Source: Flavobacterium haoranii (lineage in GTDB: Bacteria > Bacteroidota > Bacteroidia > Flavobacteriales > Flavobacteriaceae). Taken from it: 64,000 nucleotides of DNA. The stretch spans positions 1,984,001 through 2,048,000 of the forward strand of contig NZ_CP045292.1 in the NCBI RefSeq assembly GCF_009363055.1, given 5' to 3'. A model generated the notes under the pieces. It saw only the letters and a program-made list of their open reading frames with translations. It was not told where the DNA came from and searched no databases. Shown piece after piece: positions 46,027 through 55,053 of the stretch (the first letter of the stretch is position 1; each line of letters starts with the position of its first letter). Position numbers and translations under genes: made by a program.

Positions 46027-46993
46027 TTCGATTCATTAAATTTTCTCCAAAAGTTTTTAAGACACCTTTTTTACTACTCTCTATTTGCAGTTTTTCAAGA
46101 GTTTCAAATGCTTTTTCAGTATACAATTTTATTGCATTTTGAGTTTCTTGAGCCGATTTTGTTTCAATAAAAATTTTCTTAACCGATTCTATTTTGTCTG
46201 CATTATCAACAGGTTGAATTGAAAACAAATGCAACAATTGTTCTTTTTGCTCACTATTTCCAAAATCTATTGCTTTTAAATATAAATAGGTTTTTTTGTT
46301 TTCGATAATATCGCCTCCAACTTGTTTTCCAAAAGTTTTAGGATCGCCAAAAGCATCTAAGTAATCATCTTGTAACTGAAACGCAATTCCTAAATTTAAT
46401 CCAAAATCGTAAATTAGATTTGCATTTTCTTCTGAAGTTTTTGCAACAATAGCTCCCATTTTCATAGCTGCACCTACTAAAACTGCTGTTTTATATTCAA
46501 TCATTTTTAAATACTCGTTTATCGTTACGTTATCACGAGATTCAAAATCGACATCATATTGTTGTCCTTCACAAACTTCTAATGCTGTTTTACTAAAAAT
46601 TTTTGCAAGCTTTTGAAAAATTTGAGGTTCATAATTTTCAAAGTATTGATAAGCTAAAATTAACATGGCATCACCTGAAAGAATTCCTGTATTCAAATCC
46701 CATTTTTCATGAACAGTTTCCTTGCCTCGTCTCAAAGGCGCATCATCCATAATATCATCGTGAATCAAAGAAAAGTTATGAAATACCTCAACTGCAGTAG
46801 CCGCATTTAATGCTTCTTTATAATCGGTATCAAAAATTTCTGAAGCCATTAAAGTTAAAACCGGACGTATTCTTTTTCCGCCTAAACTCAATATATAATC
46901 TATTGGTTCATATAACCCTTTTGGCTCCTTATTGTTTTTTATTTGACTGAAATGATTAGCAACTATCTCTTGGTACTCTTGTAAAGAATGCAT
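46019..46993 (-). CDS. Polyprenyl (isoprenyl) diphosphate synthase
   Basis: The frame is open to 47110, but the ATG at 46991-46993 (324 residues, MHSLQEYQEIV) matches the family N-terminus; the extra 39 residues are hydrophobic and would run into the regulatory region of tetR. It has LGGKRIRPVL, the first Asp-rich motif HDDIMDDAPLRRG and the second LQDDYLDAFGD, so it condenses IPP units onto allylic diphosphates. Short-chain (farnesyl/geranylgeranyl) or menaquinone-side-chain synthesis cannot be separated by eye. Divergent from tetR. Confidence 0.9.
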   Translation of the reverse strand: MHSLQEYQEIVANHFSQIKNNKEPKGLYEPIDYILSLGGKRIRPVLTLMASEIFDTDYKEALNAATAVEVFHNFSLIHDDIMDDAPLRRGKETVHEKWDLNTGILSGDAMLILAYQYFENYEPQIFQKLAKIFSKTALEVCEGQQYDVDFESRDNVTINEYLKMIEYKTAVLVGAAMKMGAIVAKTSEENANLIYDFGLNLGIAFQLQDDYLDAFGDPKTFGKQVGGDIIENKKTYLYLKAIDFGNSEQKEQLLHLFSIQPVDNADKIESVKKIFIETKSAQETQNAIKLYTEKAFETLEKLQIESSKKGVLKTFGENLMNRNV

Positions 46994-47089
46994 TCTGTTA
47001 ATTTTTAGAAGCACAAAGTACGCTAAAAAAACGCTGAAATGATAGTTTTTTACATTCAAAATACATGCAATGTTAAAAAAATGTAAAAA

Positions 47090-47125
47090 CTTAGGAAACT
47101 TTTTTAGCATTAAAAGTTTCCTAAG
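47090..47125. promoter_or_regulatory. Palindromic operator at the tetR promoter
   Basis: CTTAGGAAACTTTT (47090-47103) and AAAAGTTTCCTAAG (47112-47125) are perfect 14-bp inverted repeats with an 8-nt centre. It abuts the -7 box. No gene is transcribed into it from upstream, so it is not a terminator. Confidence 0.75.
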
Positions 47126-47133
47126 TATATTTG
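47104..47133 (+). promoter_or_regulatory. tetR-efflux operon promoter
   Basis: TTA (47104-47106), 19 nt, TATATTTG (47126-47133). The -7 is an exact match; the -33 lies inside the palindrome centre, so regulator binding would block polymerase. Confidence 0.65.
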
Positions 47134-47172
47134 CATTCGAATTAAGATTAAAAAAAGTGCCTTTATAAAATA

Positions 47173-47769
47173 ATGAAAGAGAAAATCATTGAAAAAGCTT
47201 GTGAGCTCTTTTTAAAATTTGGTTTCAAAAGCGTAACCATGGACGATATTGCAGGAGAAATGTGTATTTCTAAAAAAACCATTTACAAATACTTTTGCAA
47301 CAAAGAAATTCTTGTAAAAGAAACCACTATAGTTGTACGAGACCAAATAAACGAAATTATTCAAAAAATTATCTCTGAAAATCACAATGCAATTAAAGAG
47401 AACTTTGAAATAAGAAAAATCTTCAAAGAGATGTTCAAATCTTCTGATGACTCATCGGTATTTCAACTTAAAAAACATTACCCAGAAATTTATCAGAACA
47501 TTTTCAAAAGTGAAATACAAAAACACAAAAAAATTTTCAGTGATAATATTAATAAAGGAATAAAAGAAGGCTTATATCGTAAAGACTTAAATATCAATAA
47601 TTACGTTGACTTCTATTACTATTTAATATTTAATATTCATGAAGATACAACATCTGAGATTGATTGTCAAAAAATCGAATTAGAAGCTTTGGAATATCAT
47701 ACTCGAGCTATGGCTACTTCAAAAGGCATTAAAGAATTAGAATCACATTTATACTCTATTTATCAATAA
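47173..47769 (+). CDS. TetR/AcrR family transcriptional regulator
   Basis: A 198-residue regulator. It has an N-terminal TetR helix-turn-helix (about 5-50: ACELFLKFGFKSVTMDDIAGEMCISKKTIYKYFCNKEILV) and a helical ligand-binding C-terminal domain. It is the first gene of the efflux operon, only 3 bp before the tolC-like gene, and downstream of a strong palindrome, so it very probably represses its own operon until an inducer binds. The ligand is unknown. Confidence 0.92.
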   Translation: MKEKIIEKACELFLKFGFKSVTMDDIAGEMCISKKTIYKYFCNKEILVKETTIVVRDQINEIIQKIISENHNAIKENFEIRKIFKEMFKSSDDSSVFQLKKHYPEIYQNIFKSEIQKHKKIFSDNINKGIKEGLYRKDLNINNYVDFYYYLIFNIHEDTTSEIDCQKIELEALEYHTRAMATSKGIKELESHLYSIYQ

Positions 47770-47772
47770 TTT

Positions 47773-49092
47773 ATGAAACGAATACTATTCGTAGTGGCAA
47801 TACTAACAGGTCTAACCGTAAGTGCCCAAGAAAATGAGCAACTAAGCCTTAAAGAGGCAATCAATTTTGCTCTAAAAAATAAAGCAGAAGCTATAAAAGC
47901 TAATCTGGAAGTCAAAAATAGTGAACTAAAAATCAGCGAAGTTAGAGCAAGTGCTTTGCCGCAAATTAATGCTAATGGCGACTTAACTTACAACCCAATT
48001 TTACAACAAAGTGCGATAGATTTCGGTGGTGTAACACAAATTATAACCATGGGACAACCTTGGCAATCAACGGCTTCGGTTTCGTTAAACCAACAATTGT
48101 TTAATTTAGCTGTATTTACTGGATTAAAAGCCGCAAAAACCACGCGTGAATTTTATCAAATTAATGCAGATTTAACTAACGAACAAGTAATTGAAAAAGT
48201 AGCCAATAGCTATTATGAAGTTTACAAAACAAAATCTCAATTAAAAACTACCGAACTTAATTTAGCCAATACTAGCAGAGTGCGCGATGTAATTGCAGAT
48301 TTACACAGAAATGGTTTGGCTAAAAAAATAGATTTAGACCGTACCAATGTTACGCTAAATAATGTTAAGAGTACGCATTTACAACTTATCAACTCTTTAC
48401 AATTACAAGAAAATGCATTAAAATACCTAATTGGTATGGACATCAATACTACTATCAACTTACCAGAAAGCACCTTTGAAATTACAGCCAATGCTTTTTC
48501 AACAGATGGTGATTTTACTGATAATCGCACCGAAATTAAGCTTTTAGAAAAACAAACTGAATTACTAGAACTAAACAAAAAAGCTACTCGAGCTGAAGGC
48601 TTACCAAGTTTAAGCCTAAAAGCTAGTTACGGATATTTAGGTATTGGTGAAGAATTCCCTTGGTTTCAATCTTATCCTGGGGCTTATTGGTCGGATTATT
48701 CTGCAATCGGATTAAACCTAAACATACCTATTTTTAACGGCGGTGTTGTAAGATCAAAAACTAAACAAGCGCAAATTCAGATTGATATGTTAGAGGCTGA
48801 CAAAAAAGATACTCAATTAGCATTAGATTTAGATTTTAAAAACGCTGTGGCACAAATTAATAATTCACTTATAGCAGTAAATACTCAAAAAGAGAATGTG
48901 ACATTAGCTAAAGAGGTTTTAAGCAATATTGAAAACAATTACAAAAATGGATTGTCATCATTAACCGATTTATTAGATGCCGAAACTTCTTACACAGATG
49001 CTCAAAATAATCTTACAAATGCTTTATTAAGCTACAAATTAGCAGAAATTCAATTAATAAAATCAAAAGGAGAACTTAAAAGTTTAAACTAA
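47773..49092 (+). CDS. TolC family outer-membrane channel
   Basis: A 439-residue outer-membrane efflux protein with signal peptide (ends LTVSAQ) and the two repeated helical/barrel halves of TolC: LSLKEAINFALKNKAEAIKANLEV near the start, and NYKNGLSSLTDLLDAETSYTDAQNNLTNALLSYKLAEIQL at the end. It forms the exit duct of the tripartite pump encoded by the next two genes (5 and 7 bp gaps). Confidence 0.92.
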   Translation: MKRILFVVAILTGLTVSAQENEQLSLKEAINFALKNKAEAIKANLEVKNSELKISEVRASALPQINANGDLTYNPILQQSAIDFGGVTQIITMGQPWQSTASVSLNQQLFNLAVFTGLKAAKTTREFYQINADLTNEQVIEKVANSYYEVYKTKSQLKTTELNLANTSRVRDVIADLHRNGLAKKIDLDRTNVTLNNVKSTHLQLINSLQLQENALKYLIGMDINTTINLPESTFEITANAFSTDGDFTDNRTEIKLLEKQTELLELNKKATRAEGLPSLSLKASYGYLGIGEEFPWFQSYPGAYWSDYSAIGLNLNIPIFNGGVVRSKTKQAQIQIDMLEADKKDTQLALDLDFKNAVAQINNSLIAVNTQKENVTLAKEVLSNIENNYKNGLSSLTDLLDAETSYTDAQNNLTNALLSYKLAEIQLIKSKGELKSLN

Positions 49093-49097
49093 CTAAA

Positions 49098-50159
49098 ATG
49101 AAAAAGAAATTAATATACGTAATAGTAGCTGCCGCATTAGTAGGTTTGGCAGGATATAAAATTGCTAGCAACAAAGAAAAACAACAACAGGAAGTAGCCG
49201 AAGTAGCAAAACAAGTTGATAAAATTAATGTAAACGTAATTACGGTTTCCAAAGAAGAAATAAATACAAATTATGTTTCAAACGGTACTTTTTTACCAAA
49301 ACAAGAAATTAATCAATCTGCCGATATTTCTGGTCGCGTTGTAAATGTTCTGGTTAAAGAAGGTTCTAATGTAAATGCCGGACAAACATTAGCTACCATC
49401 AAAAGAGATGCAATTGAAGTCGATTTAACTCAGGCGCAAAACAATTTACAAAACGCAATTGACGACAACTTACGTTATGAAAACGCATACAAAACTGGCG
49501 GTGTAACAAAACAACAATTAGACAATTCAAGATTACAATTAAAAAATGCTCAAGCAGCACTTAAAGCTCAAAAAGTAAGAGTGAGCGATACACAAATTAA
49601 AGCTGGCATAAGCGGAACGATAAACAAAAAGATGGTAGAACCTGGAATGGTTGTATCACCTGGCACTGCTTTATTTGAAATTGTAAATATCAACTCCCTG
49701 AAACTTTCAGTTTTAATTGATGAAAGTCAAGTTGGTAAAATTGCTTTAGGTCAAGCTGTAACGATTAATGTAAACGTTTTACCTGATGAAACTTTCAGTG
49801 GTAAAATTACCTTTATTGCTCCAAAAAGTGACAGTTCTTTAAATTTTCCTGTAGAAATAGAAGTTCAAAATAAAGGAAATCTTAGAGCCGGTATGTATAC
49901 AACAGCAACATTCAAAACCAATAATGGTACTGAAACACAAAAAATGTTAACTGTTCCTGCAGAAGCGTTTGTAAACGGCGTTAGCTCAGGACAGTTATTC
50001 ATTGTAAACAATGGAACTGCAAAATTAATTAAAATTCAAACAGGAAAAGTGTACGGAAATAAAGTACAAATTTTAAGTGGATTAAATGAAGGTGAACAAG
50101 TAATTACATCTGGACAAATCAACTTAGATAATGGTTCAAAAATAAATATCATAAAGTAA
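49098..50159 (+). CDS. Efflux RND periplasmic adaptor (membrane-fusion protein)
   Basis: A 353-residue adaptor. It has an N-terminal TM/signal anchor (about 4-20), a barrel-sandwich hybrid domain (SADISGRVVNVLVKEGSNVNAGQTLA), a short coiled hairpin (about 105-160), the beta-barrel region (KLSVLIDESQVGKIALGQAVTINV) and a membrane-proximal domain. It links the inner-membrane RND pump to TolC. No lipobox is seen, so it is anchored by its TM helix. Confidence 0.92.
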   Translation: MKKKLIYVIVAAALVGLAGYKIASNKEKQQQEVAEVAKQVDKINVNVITVSKEEINTNYVSNGTFLPKQEINQSADISGRVVNVLVKEGSNVNAGQTLATIKRDAIEVDLTQAQNNLQNAIDDNLRYENAYKTGGVTKQQLDNSRLQLKNAQAALKAQKVRVSDTQIKAGISGTINKKMVEPGMVVSPGTALFEIVNINSLKLSVLIDESQVGKIALGQAVTINVNVLPDETFSGKITFIAPKSDSSLNFPVEIEVQNKGNLRAGMYTTATFKTNNGTETQKMLTVPAEAFVNGVSSGQLFIVNNGTAKLIKIQTGKVYGNKVQILSGLNEGEQVITSGQINLDNGSKINIIK

Positions 50160-50166
50160 AACCAAC

Positions 50167-53100
50167 ATGAAGTTAGCAGAAATATCAATTAAAAGACCTT
50201 CGTTGGTCATCGTATTATTTACGATACTTACGTTAGGCGGATTATTAAGTTACTCTATGATGGGGTACGAATTAATACCTAAGTTTGAGACAAACATGGT
50301 GACTATTTCTACAGTTTACCCTGGAGCTTCTCCGAGTGAGGTAGAAACTTCGGTAACAAGAAAGATTGAAGATGCAGTTGGTTCTTTAGAAAATGTAAAA
50401 AAAGTAGAATCATCATCATACGAAAGTTTATCGGTAATTATGGTTCAATTAAACACAGGAGCCGATGTAAACTATGCTTTGAATGATGCTCAAAGAAAGG
50501 TAAATGCTATTTTAGCAGACCTTCCAGAAGATGCTGATCCGCCGTCACTCCAAAAATTTTCTTTGGATGATTTACCGATTATGACCTTAAGTATTTCAAG
50601 TGATAAATTAAATAATAAAGAACTTTATGACCTGTTAGATAAAAAATAGAACCTATTTTTTCGAGAGTAAATGGTGTTGCTCAGGTTGATTTGGTTGGAG
50701 GACAGGAAAGAGAAATTCAAGTTAATTTGGATGAAAAGAAAATGCAAGGTTATGGAATAACCATTTCAGAAGTTCAGCAAACAATCCTTACATCTAACTT
50801 AGATTTCCCTACAGGTGCTTTGAAAACTAGAACATCTAGATCTACCATTAGACTTTCTGGAAAGTATAAAAATATAGCAGAGATGAATAATCTTGTAGTC
50901 TCAAGTAAAAATGGTCTACAGGTTCGTTTATCAGATATTGCAACGGTTTTTGATACTCAAAAAGATGTTGAAAAAGTTGCTAGATACAATCAATTACCAA
51001 CCATTCTACTTCAAGTAAAAAAACAATCTGATGCAAATGCTGTAACTGTATCAGAATCGATTAAAAAAACCATTACAGATGTTCAAAATAATTATAAAAC
51101 TCAAGAAATTAAAGTTAATATTGTAGATGACACTACTGACTTTACTTTAGAAGCAGCAGATCACGTAATCTTTGATTTGTTTTTGGCTATTATTTTGGTT
51201 GCTGTGGTAATGTTATTATTCCTTCACAACATCAGAAACGCATTTATCGTTATGGTTTCCATCCCAATGTCATTGATTGCAACTGTAATCGGAATGTACT
51301 TAATGGGATATACCTTAAATTTGATGAGTTTATTGGGACTTTCACTAGTTGTAGGTATTCTTGTGGATGATGCCATTGTGGTTTTGGAAAACGTGTACCG
51401 TCACATGGAGATGGGGAAAAGCAGAATTCGAGCAGCATATGATGGAGCTTCTGAGATTGGATTTACTGTAACAGCTATTACCTTAGTAATTGTGGTAGTT
51501 TTCTTGCCAATTGCAATGAGTTCTGGTTTAGTTTCAGACATTTTAGCACAATTCTGTGTAACCGTGGTTATTGCAACAATGTTCTCTTTATTAGCTTCAT
51601 TTACAATTATCCCTTGGTTATCTTCAAGATACGGTAAATTAGTTCATCTTTCTGGAAAAAATCCTTTTGAGAATTTTATTCTTTGGTTCGAAAAACAATT
51701 AGAAAAATTTACACATTGGATTACTGAAATATTAGAATGGTGCCTAAAATCTACATTTAGAAGAATAATGACGGTAATTGTGACCTTTATTATTTTGATT
51801 TCTTCATTCATGTTAGTGGCATTTGGATTTATTGGAGGTGAATTCTTCCCGAAAATGGATAGAGGTCAATTCCTAGTTCAAATGGAATTACCAAAAGATG
51901 CTTCAGTAGAAAAAACTAACCAAATAACTTTAGAAGTTGAAAAATTCCTTAGAAATGATAAGGATGTAGTAAATATGATTACTACAGTTGGTCAACAATC
52001 TTCAGGTTTTGGAGGGGCACAAGCAACTTTATACCAGTCGGAAATCCAAGTTATTTTAACAGATAAATCTGAGCGTGATGAAAGTACAGATATTAAATCT
52101 GCTAAAATTAAAAGAGCGTTAGAAGAAAAATTTACTGGAGTCGAATTTAAAACCGCACCAATTGGTTTGATGGGAGCAGATAACGCACCTATTGAATTGG
52201 TCGTAACAGCTCAAGATAACGAAACTGCCAACAAAGAAGCTAACAGAATTCTCGAATTGTTGAAAAAAGTTCCTGGTTCTGTAGATGCTGAATTATCAAC
52301 TGACTCTGGAAATCCAGAAGTTCAGGTAAATATAGATAGGGATAAAATGGCCACTTTAGGTTTAAATCTTTCAAGTGTAGGACAAACCATGCAAACAGCA
52401 TTCAGTGGAAATACTGACGGTAAATTTAGAGCTGGAGAATATGAATATGACATAAACATCCGTTTTGGAGATGCAAATAGGCAATCCATTGAAGATGTAA
52501 GAGATTTAAAATTCACAAATTCGCAAGGAGAACAAATTAGACTAAGCCAATTTGCAGAAGTAAGAATGGGTTCAGGTCCGAGTTTGCTAGAACGTAGAGA
52601 CAAATCACCTTCAGTAAAAGTAAAATCAAAAGTAGTGGGTCGTCCTGTTGGAGATGTTGCAAATGAATGGGCAGCTCAATTTATGGAAAATGAAAAAACA
52701 AAACCTGCTGGAGTAAGCTACATTTGGAGTGGTGACATGGAAAATCAAACAGAAGGTTTTGGTACTTTAGGAATTGCTTTATTAGCTGCAATTATATTGG
52801 TATATTTAGTAATGGTATCACTTTACGACTCATTTGTTTATCCATTTGTAGTTTTGTTCTCAATTCCTTTGGCTTTAATAGGTGTAATGGTTATTCTAGC
52901 AATTACTGGGAATTCATTAAACATCTTTACTATGCTTGGTATGATTATGTTGATTGGTTTAGTAGCAAAAAATGCCATTATGCTTGTGGACTTTACTAAT
53001 ATGCGAAAAGCAGTTGGAGAAACAACACATAATGCCCTAATTCAGGCTAATCATGCACGTTTACGTCCGATTTTAATGACCACTATTGCGATGATTTTTG

Positions 53101-53354
53101 GTATGATTCCAATTGCAATTGCTAAAGGAGCTGGTGCTGAAATGAATAACGGTTTAGCATGGGTAATTATTGGCGGATTAACTTCTTCGTTATTCTTAAC
53201 TTTAATTATTGTACCTGTAGTGTACTCGCTGTTTGATTCTATTTTAAGAAGAATGGGTAAACATGAAAAAATTGACTACGATGCTGCTATAAAAGCCGAA
53301 TATGATCACAAAGAATTAAGTGAAGATGGTTTCACACCTAAACATGAAATTTAA
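50167..53354 (+). CDS. Efflux RND transporter permease (AcrB/HAE family), frameshifted (two segments)
   Basis: Segment one (50167-50649) has TM1 and the start of the porter domain and ends DLLDKK at a stop in a six-A run. One more A restores the frame to KKIEPIFSRVNGVAQVDLVGG, joining segment two (50691-53354). Together about 1062 residues, the full RND length. It has twelve TMs, the proton-relay helix LVVGILVDDAIVVLENVYRHME and LMIMLIGLVAKNAIMLVDF. The pump exports hydrophobic compounds with proton import. Segment two alone lacks TM1, so as written the pump would be inactive. A strong terminator follows. Confidence 0.88.
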
Positions 53355-53373
53355 TATATATAGACAATAAACT

Positions 53374-53402
53374 AAAAAATCCCGCAAATTGCGGGATTTT
53401 TT
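53374..53402 (+). terminator. Terminator after the efflux operon
   Basis: AAAAAATCCCGCAA / TTGCGGGATTTTTT perfect stem with T run; also usable by the convergent gene. Confidence 0.92.
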
Positions 53403-53435
53403 AGTTTTGGGTTAGTTATGATATTTTTAAAAAAA

Positions 53436-53777
53436 TTAGTTTTTAGCTAAAGTTTCTCTTGACCATTTTTTTACATCCGCAATGCGACTATTAGAATAAT
53501 CAACTTCACTTAATGAATTTTCATTCCAAAAGAACCATTTTCCAGTTTTCATACCATTGCTGTATTCACCCATAGTTAATTTAGTTCCATCTTCGTTAAA
53601 AGACGACCATTTTCCATGAAGTTTTCCATCTAAGTAAAAACCTTGTTCTTTAATTTGTCCGTTATCGTGATAATATGTTGCTTTTACCATTTGGTCAACC
53701 ACTTCGAATTTTGGTTCAACTTGAGCAAACATTACTCCAGAAACCAATAAAACCGCTACAATCATTACTTTTTTCAT
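53436..53777 (-). CDS. YwqK/MORN-repeat secreted protein
   Basis: A 113-residue exported protein with signal peptide (ends GVMFAQ) and two to three MORN-2 repeats of the YwqK type (YYHDNGQIKEQGFYLDGKLHGKW, NEDGTKLTMGEYSNGMKTGKWFFW). YwqK is an antitoxin in Bacillus, but the signal peptide and the absence of a toxin neighbour argue against that role here. Periplasmic or surface location; function unknown. A consensus promoter lies upstream. Confidence 0.8.
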   Translation of the reverse strand: MKKVMIVAVLLVSGVMFAQVEPKFEVVDQMVKATYYHDNGQIKEQGFYLDGKLHGKWSSFNEDGTKLTMGEYSNGMKTGKWFFWNENSLSEVDYSNSRIADVKKWSRETLAKN

Positions 53778-53811
53778 ATCCTTTTCAATTATTAGGTTAA
53801 CATTTATATAA

Positions 53812-53841
53812 CAAATATAAAAATATTTTTACACTAAACAA
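53812..53841 (-). promoter_or_regulatory. Promoter of the YwqK-like gene
   Basis: Minus strand TTG (53841-53839), 19 nt, TATATTTG (53819-53812). Exact consensus match. Confidence 0.7.
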
Positions 53842-53884
53842 ACTATTTCTTAACAATTTGGTAACATTGAGAAGGTTTAACATA

Positions 53885-53914
53885 AAAAAAGACCATTGGT
53901 TACCCAATGGTCTT
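53885..53914 (-). terminator. Terminator after the TlpA-like gene
   Basis: GACCATTGG-TTAC-CCAATGGTC with a seven-T tail on the minus strand. Confidence 0.9.
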
Positions 53915-53933
53915 TGTAAATAAACCTAATATA

Positions 53934-54929
53934 TTACTTTAGTAATGTATCTATTGTCTGGTAGATATCCTCTGCAGAAGGTCTTGGAGCATCAGCATTT
54001 ACAATTTCTCCTTTTGGTCCAATGATAATAAATCTCGGAATTCCATTTATTTGATAACCTTTTACAAAATCTGAATTCCAATCTTTATCTGCAAAAAGTT
54101 GAACTCCTCCTAATTCTTTATCTTTTACAAATTTTTTCCATTTATCATGATCTTTAGCTTGATCGATAGAAATACTAACAAAAACAATCTCTTTTTTACC
54201 ATGATAATGTTCTTCTAATTTCTTTAAAGCTGGAATCTCTGCACGACAAGGTCCGCACCAAGTTGCCCAAACATCTACATAAACATATTTGCCTTTAAAA
54301 TCATCTAAGCTCGTATTTCCCCCTTTGTAATTTTCATAATTAAATGTTGGCGATTTTTGCCCATTAAGTTTTCGCACTTTTAAACTTTCGTTATAATAAG
54401 CTTGTAAACCCGCCATACTTTGTTCAAAATCTTTTTTATAGGCGTTTACAAAGTTTGTTTCTAAATCTTTGCCTTCAAATTTATTTAGTGTAAATTCTTT
54501 TCTTTTTTGTAATAATTGTGGAAATTCTGTTTCCGATGCTTGTAACATACCTGCATAATCAAACTTTTCATCATCTAGAGCCATTTCAGCTAAAAAATTG
54601 TTTTCATTTGCACCATCCCCTTCAAAGATTATGCTTTCATCAAATTTCTCAGCATTTAGAGACATCCTTAAATCATATCCGTTTTTTAAATATAGTTTTG
54701 CATATTCTGCTCCATCAAACAATTGATAAAATCCTTCTTCCACAGAGAATTCATCACTAAAATTTCCTTCCTTATCTGCTACAACAATTTTATTAAAAGA
54801 TCTTGATCTAATAACTAAAGTATCACTATGCCTGTTTTCAATCGTTGCTCTAAACCTAACCTTATCATTATCAATTTTTGTAAATGATAATGTAATAAGA
54901 GCAACAAAAAGTAATGCTATTTTCTTCAT
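53934..54929 (-). CDS. TlpA-like thioredoxin-fold disulfide reductase
   Basis: A 331-residue exported protein. It has an N-terminal signal (KKIALLFVALITLSF), a DUF4369-like beta domain (about 25-110), a helical linker and a C-terminal TlpA/AhpC-type thioredoxin domain with WATWCGPCRAE (CxxC intact) and the cis-Pro region NGIPRFIIIGPKG. Such proteins reduce periplasmic disulfides, for example in cytochrome c maturation or oxidative-stress repair. It stands alone with its own terminator. Confidence 0.85.
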   Translation of the reverse strand: MKKIALLFVALITLSFTKIDNDKVRFRATIENRHSDTLVIRSRSFNKIVVADKEGNFSDEFSVEEGFYQLFDGAEYAKLYLKNGYDLRMSLNAEKFDESIIFEGDGANENNFLAEMALDDEKFDYAGMLQASETEFPQLLQKRKEFTLNKFEGKDLETNFVNAYKKDFEQSMAGLQAYYNESLKVRKLNGQKSPTFNYENYKGGNTSLDDFKGKYVYVDVWATWCGPCRAEIPALKKLEEHYHGKKEIVFVSISIDQAKDHDKWKKFVKDKELGGVQLFADKDWNSDFVKGYQINGIPRFIIIGPKGEIVNADAPRPSAEDIYQTIDTLLK

Positions 54930-55009
54930 AAATTTATACGTTTCGGTAAATATACTTTTTTAAACTAAAACTAAAGCAAAATAATTATGGATTATCCTGA
55001 TGTGAAACG

Positions 55010-55038
55010 TTAAAATTTGATTTTTGTTGTTATTTTTG
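55010..55038 (+). promoter_or_regulatory. aspS promoter
   Basis: TATTTTTG (55031-55038) is an exact -7 match with TTA 18 nt upstream. The in-frame TTG at 55024 precedes the -7 box and so cannot be the start codon. Confidence 0.5.
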
Positions 55039-55053
55039 CAAAAAATTATTCTA

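Noticed and set aside
46994..47110. 39-residue N-terminal extension of the polyprenyl synthetase
   Set aside because: It is hydrophobic, unlike the family, and would extend into the tetR operator; the ATG at 46993 fits.
47090..47125. The tetR palindrome as a terminator
   Set aside because: No gene is transcribed toward it from upstream; both neighbours diverge from this region.
53436..53777. Toxin-antitoxin system for the YwqK-like gene
   Set aside because: The protein has a signal peptide and no toxin-like neighbour; the gene stands alone.
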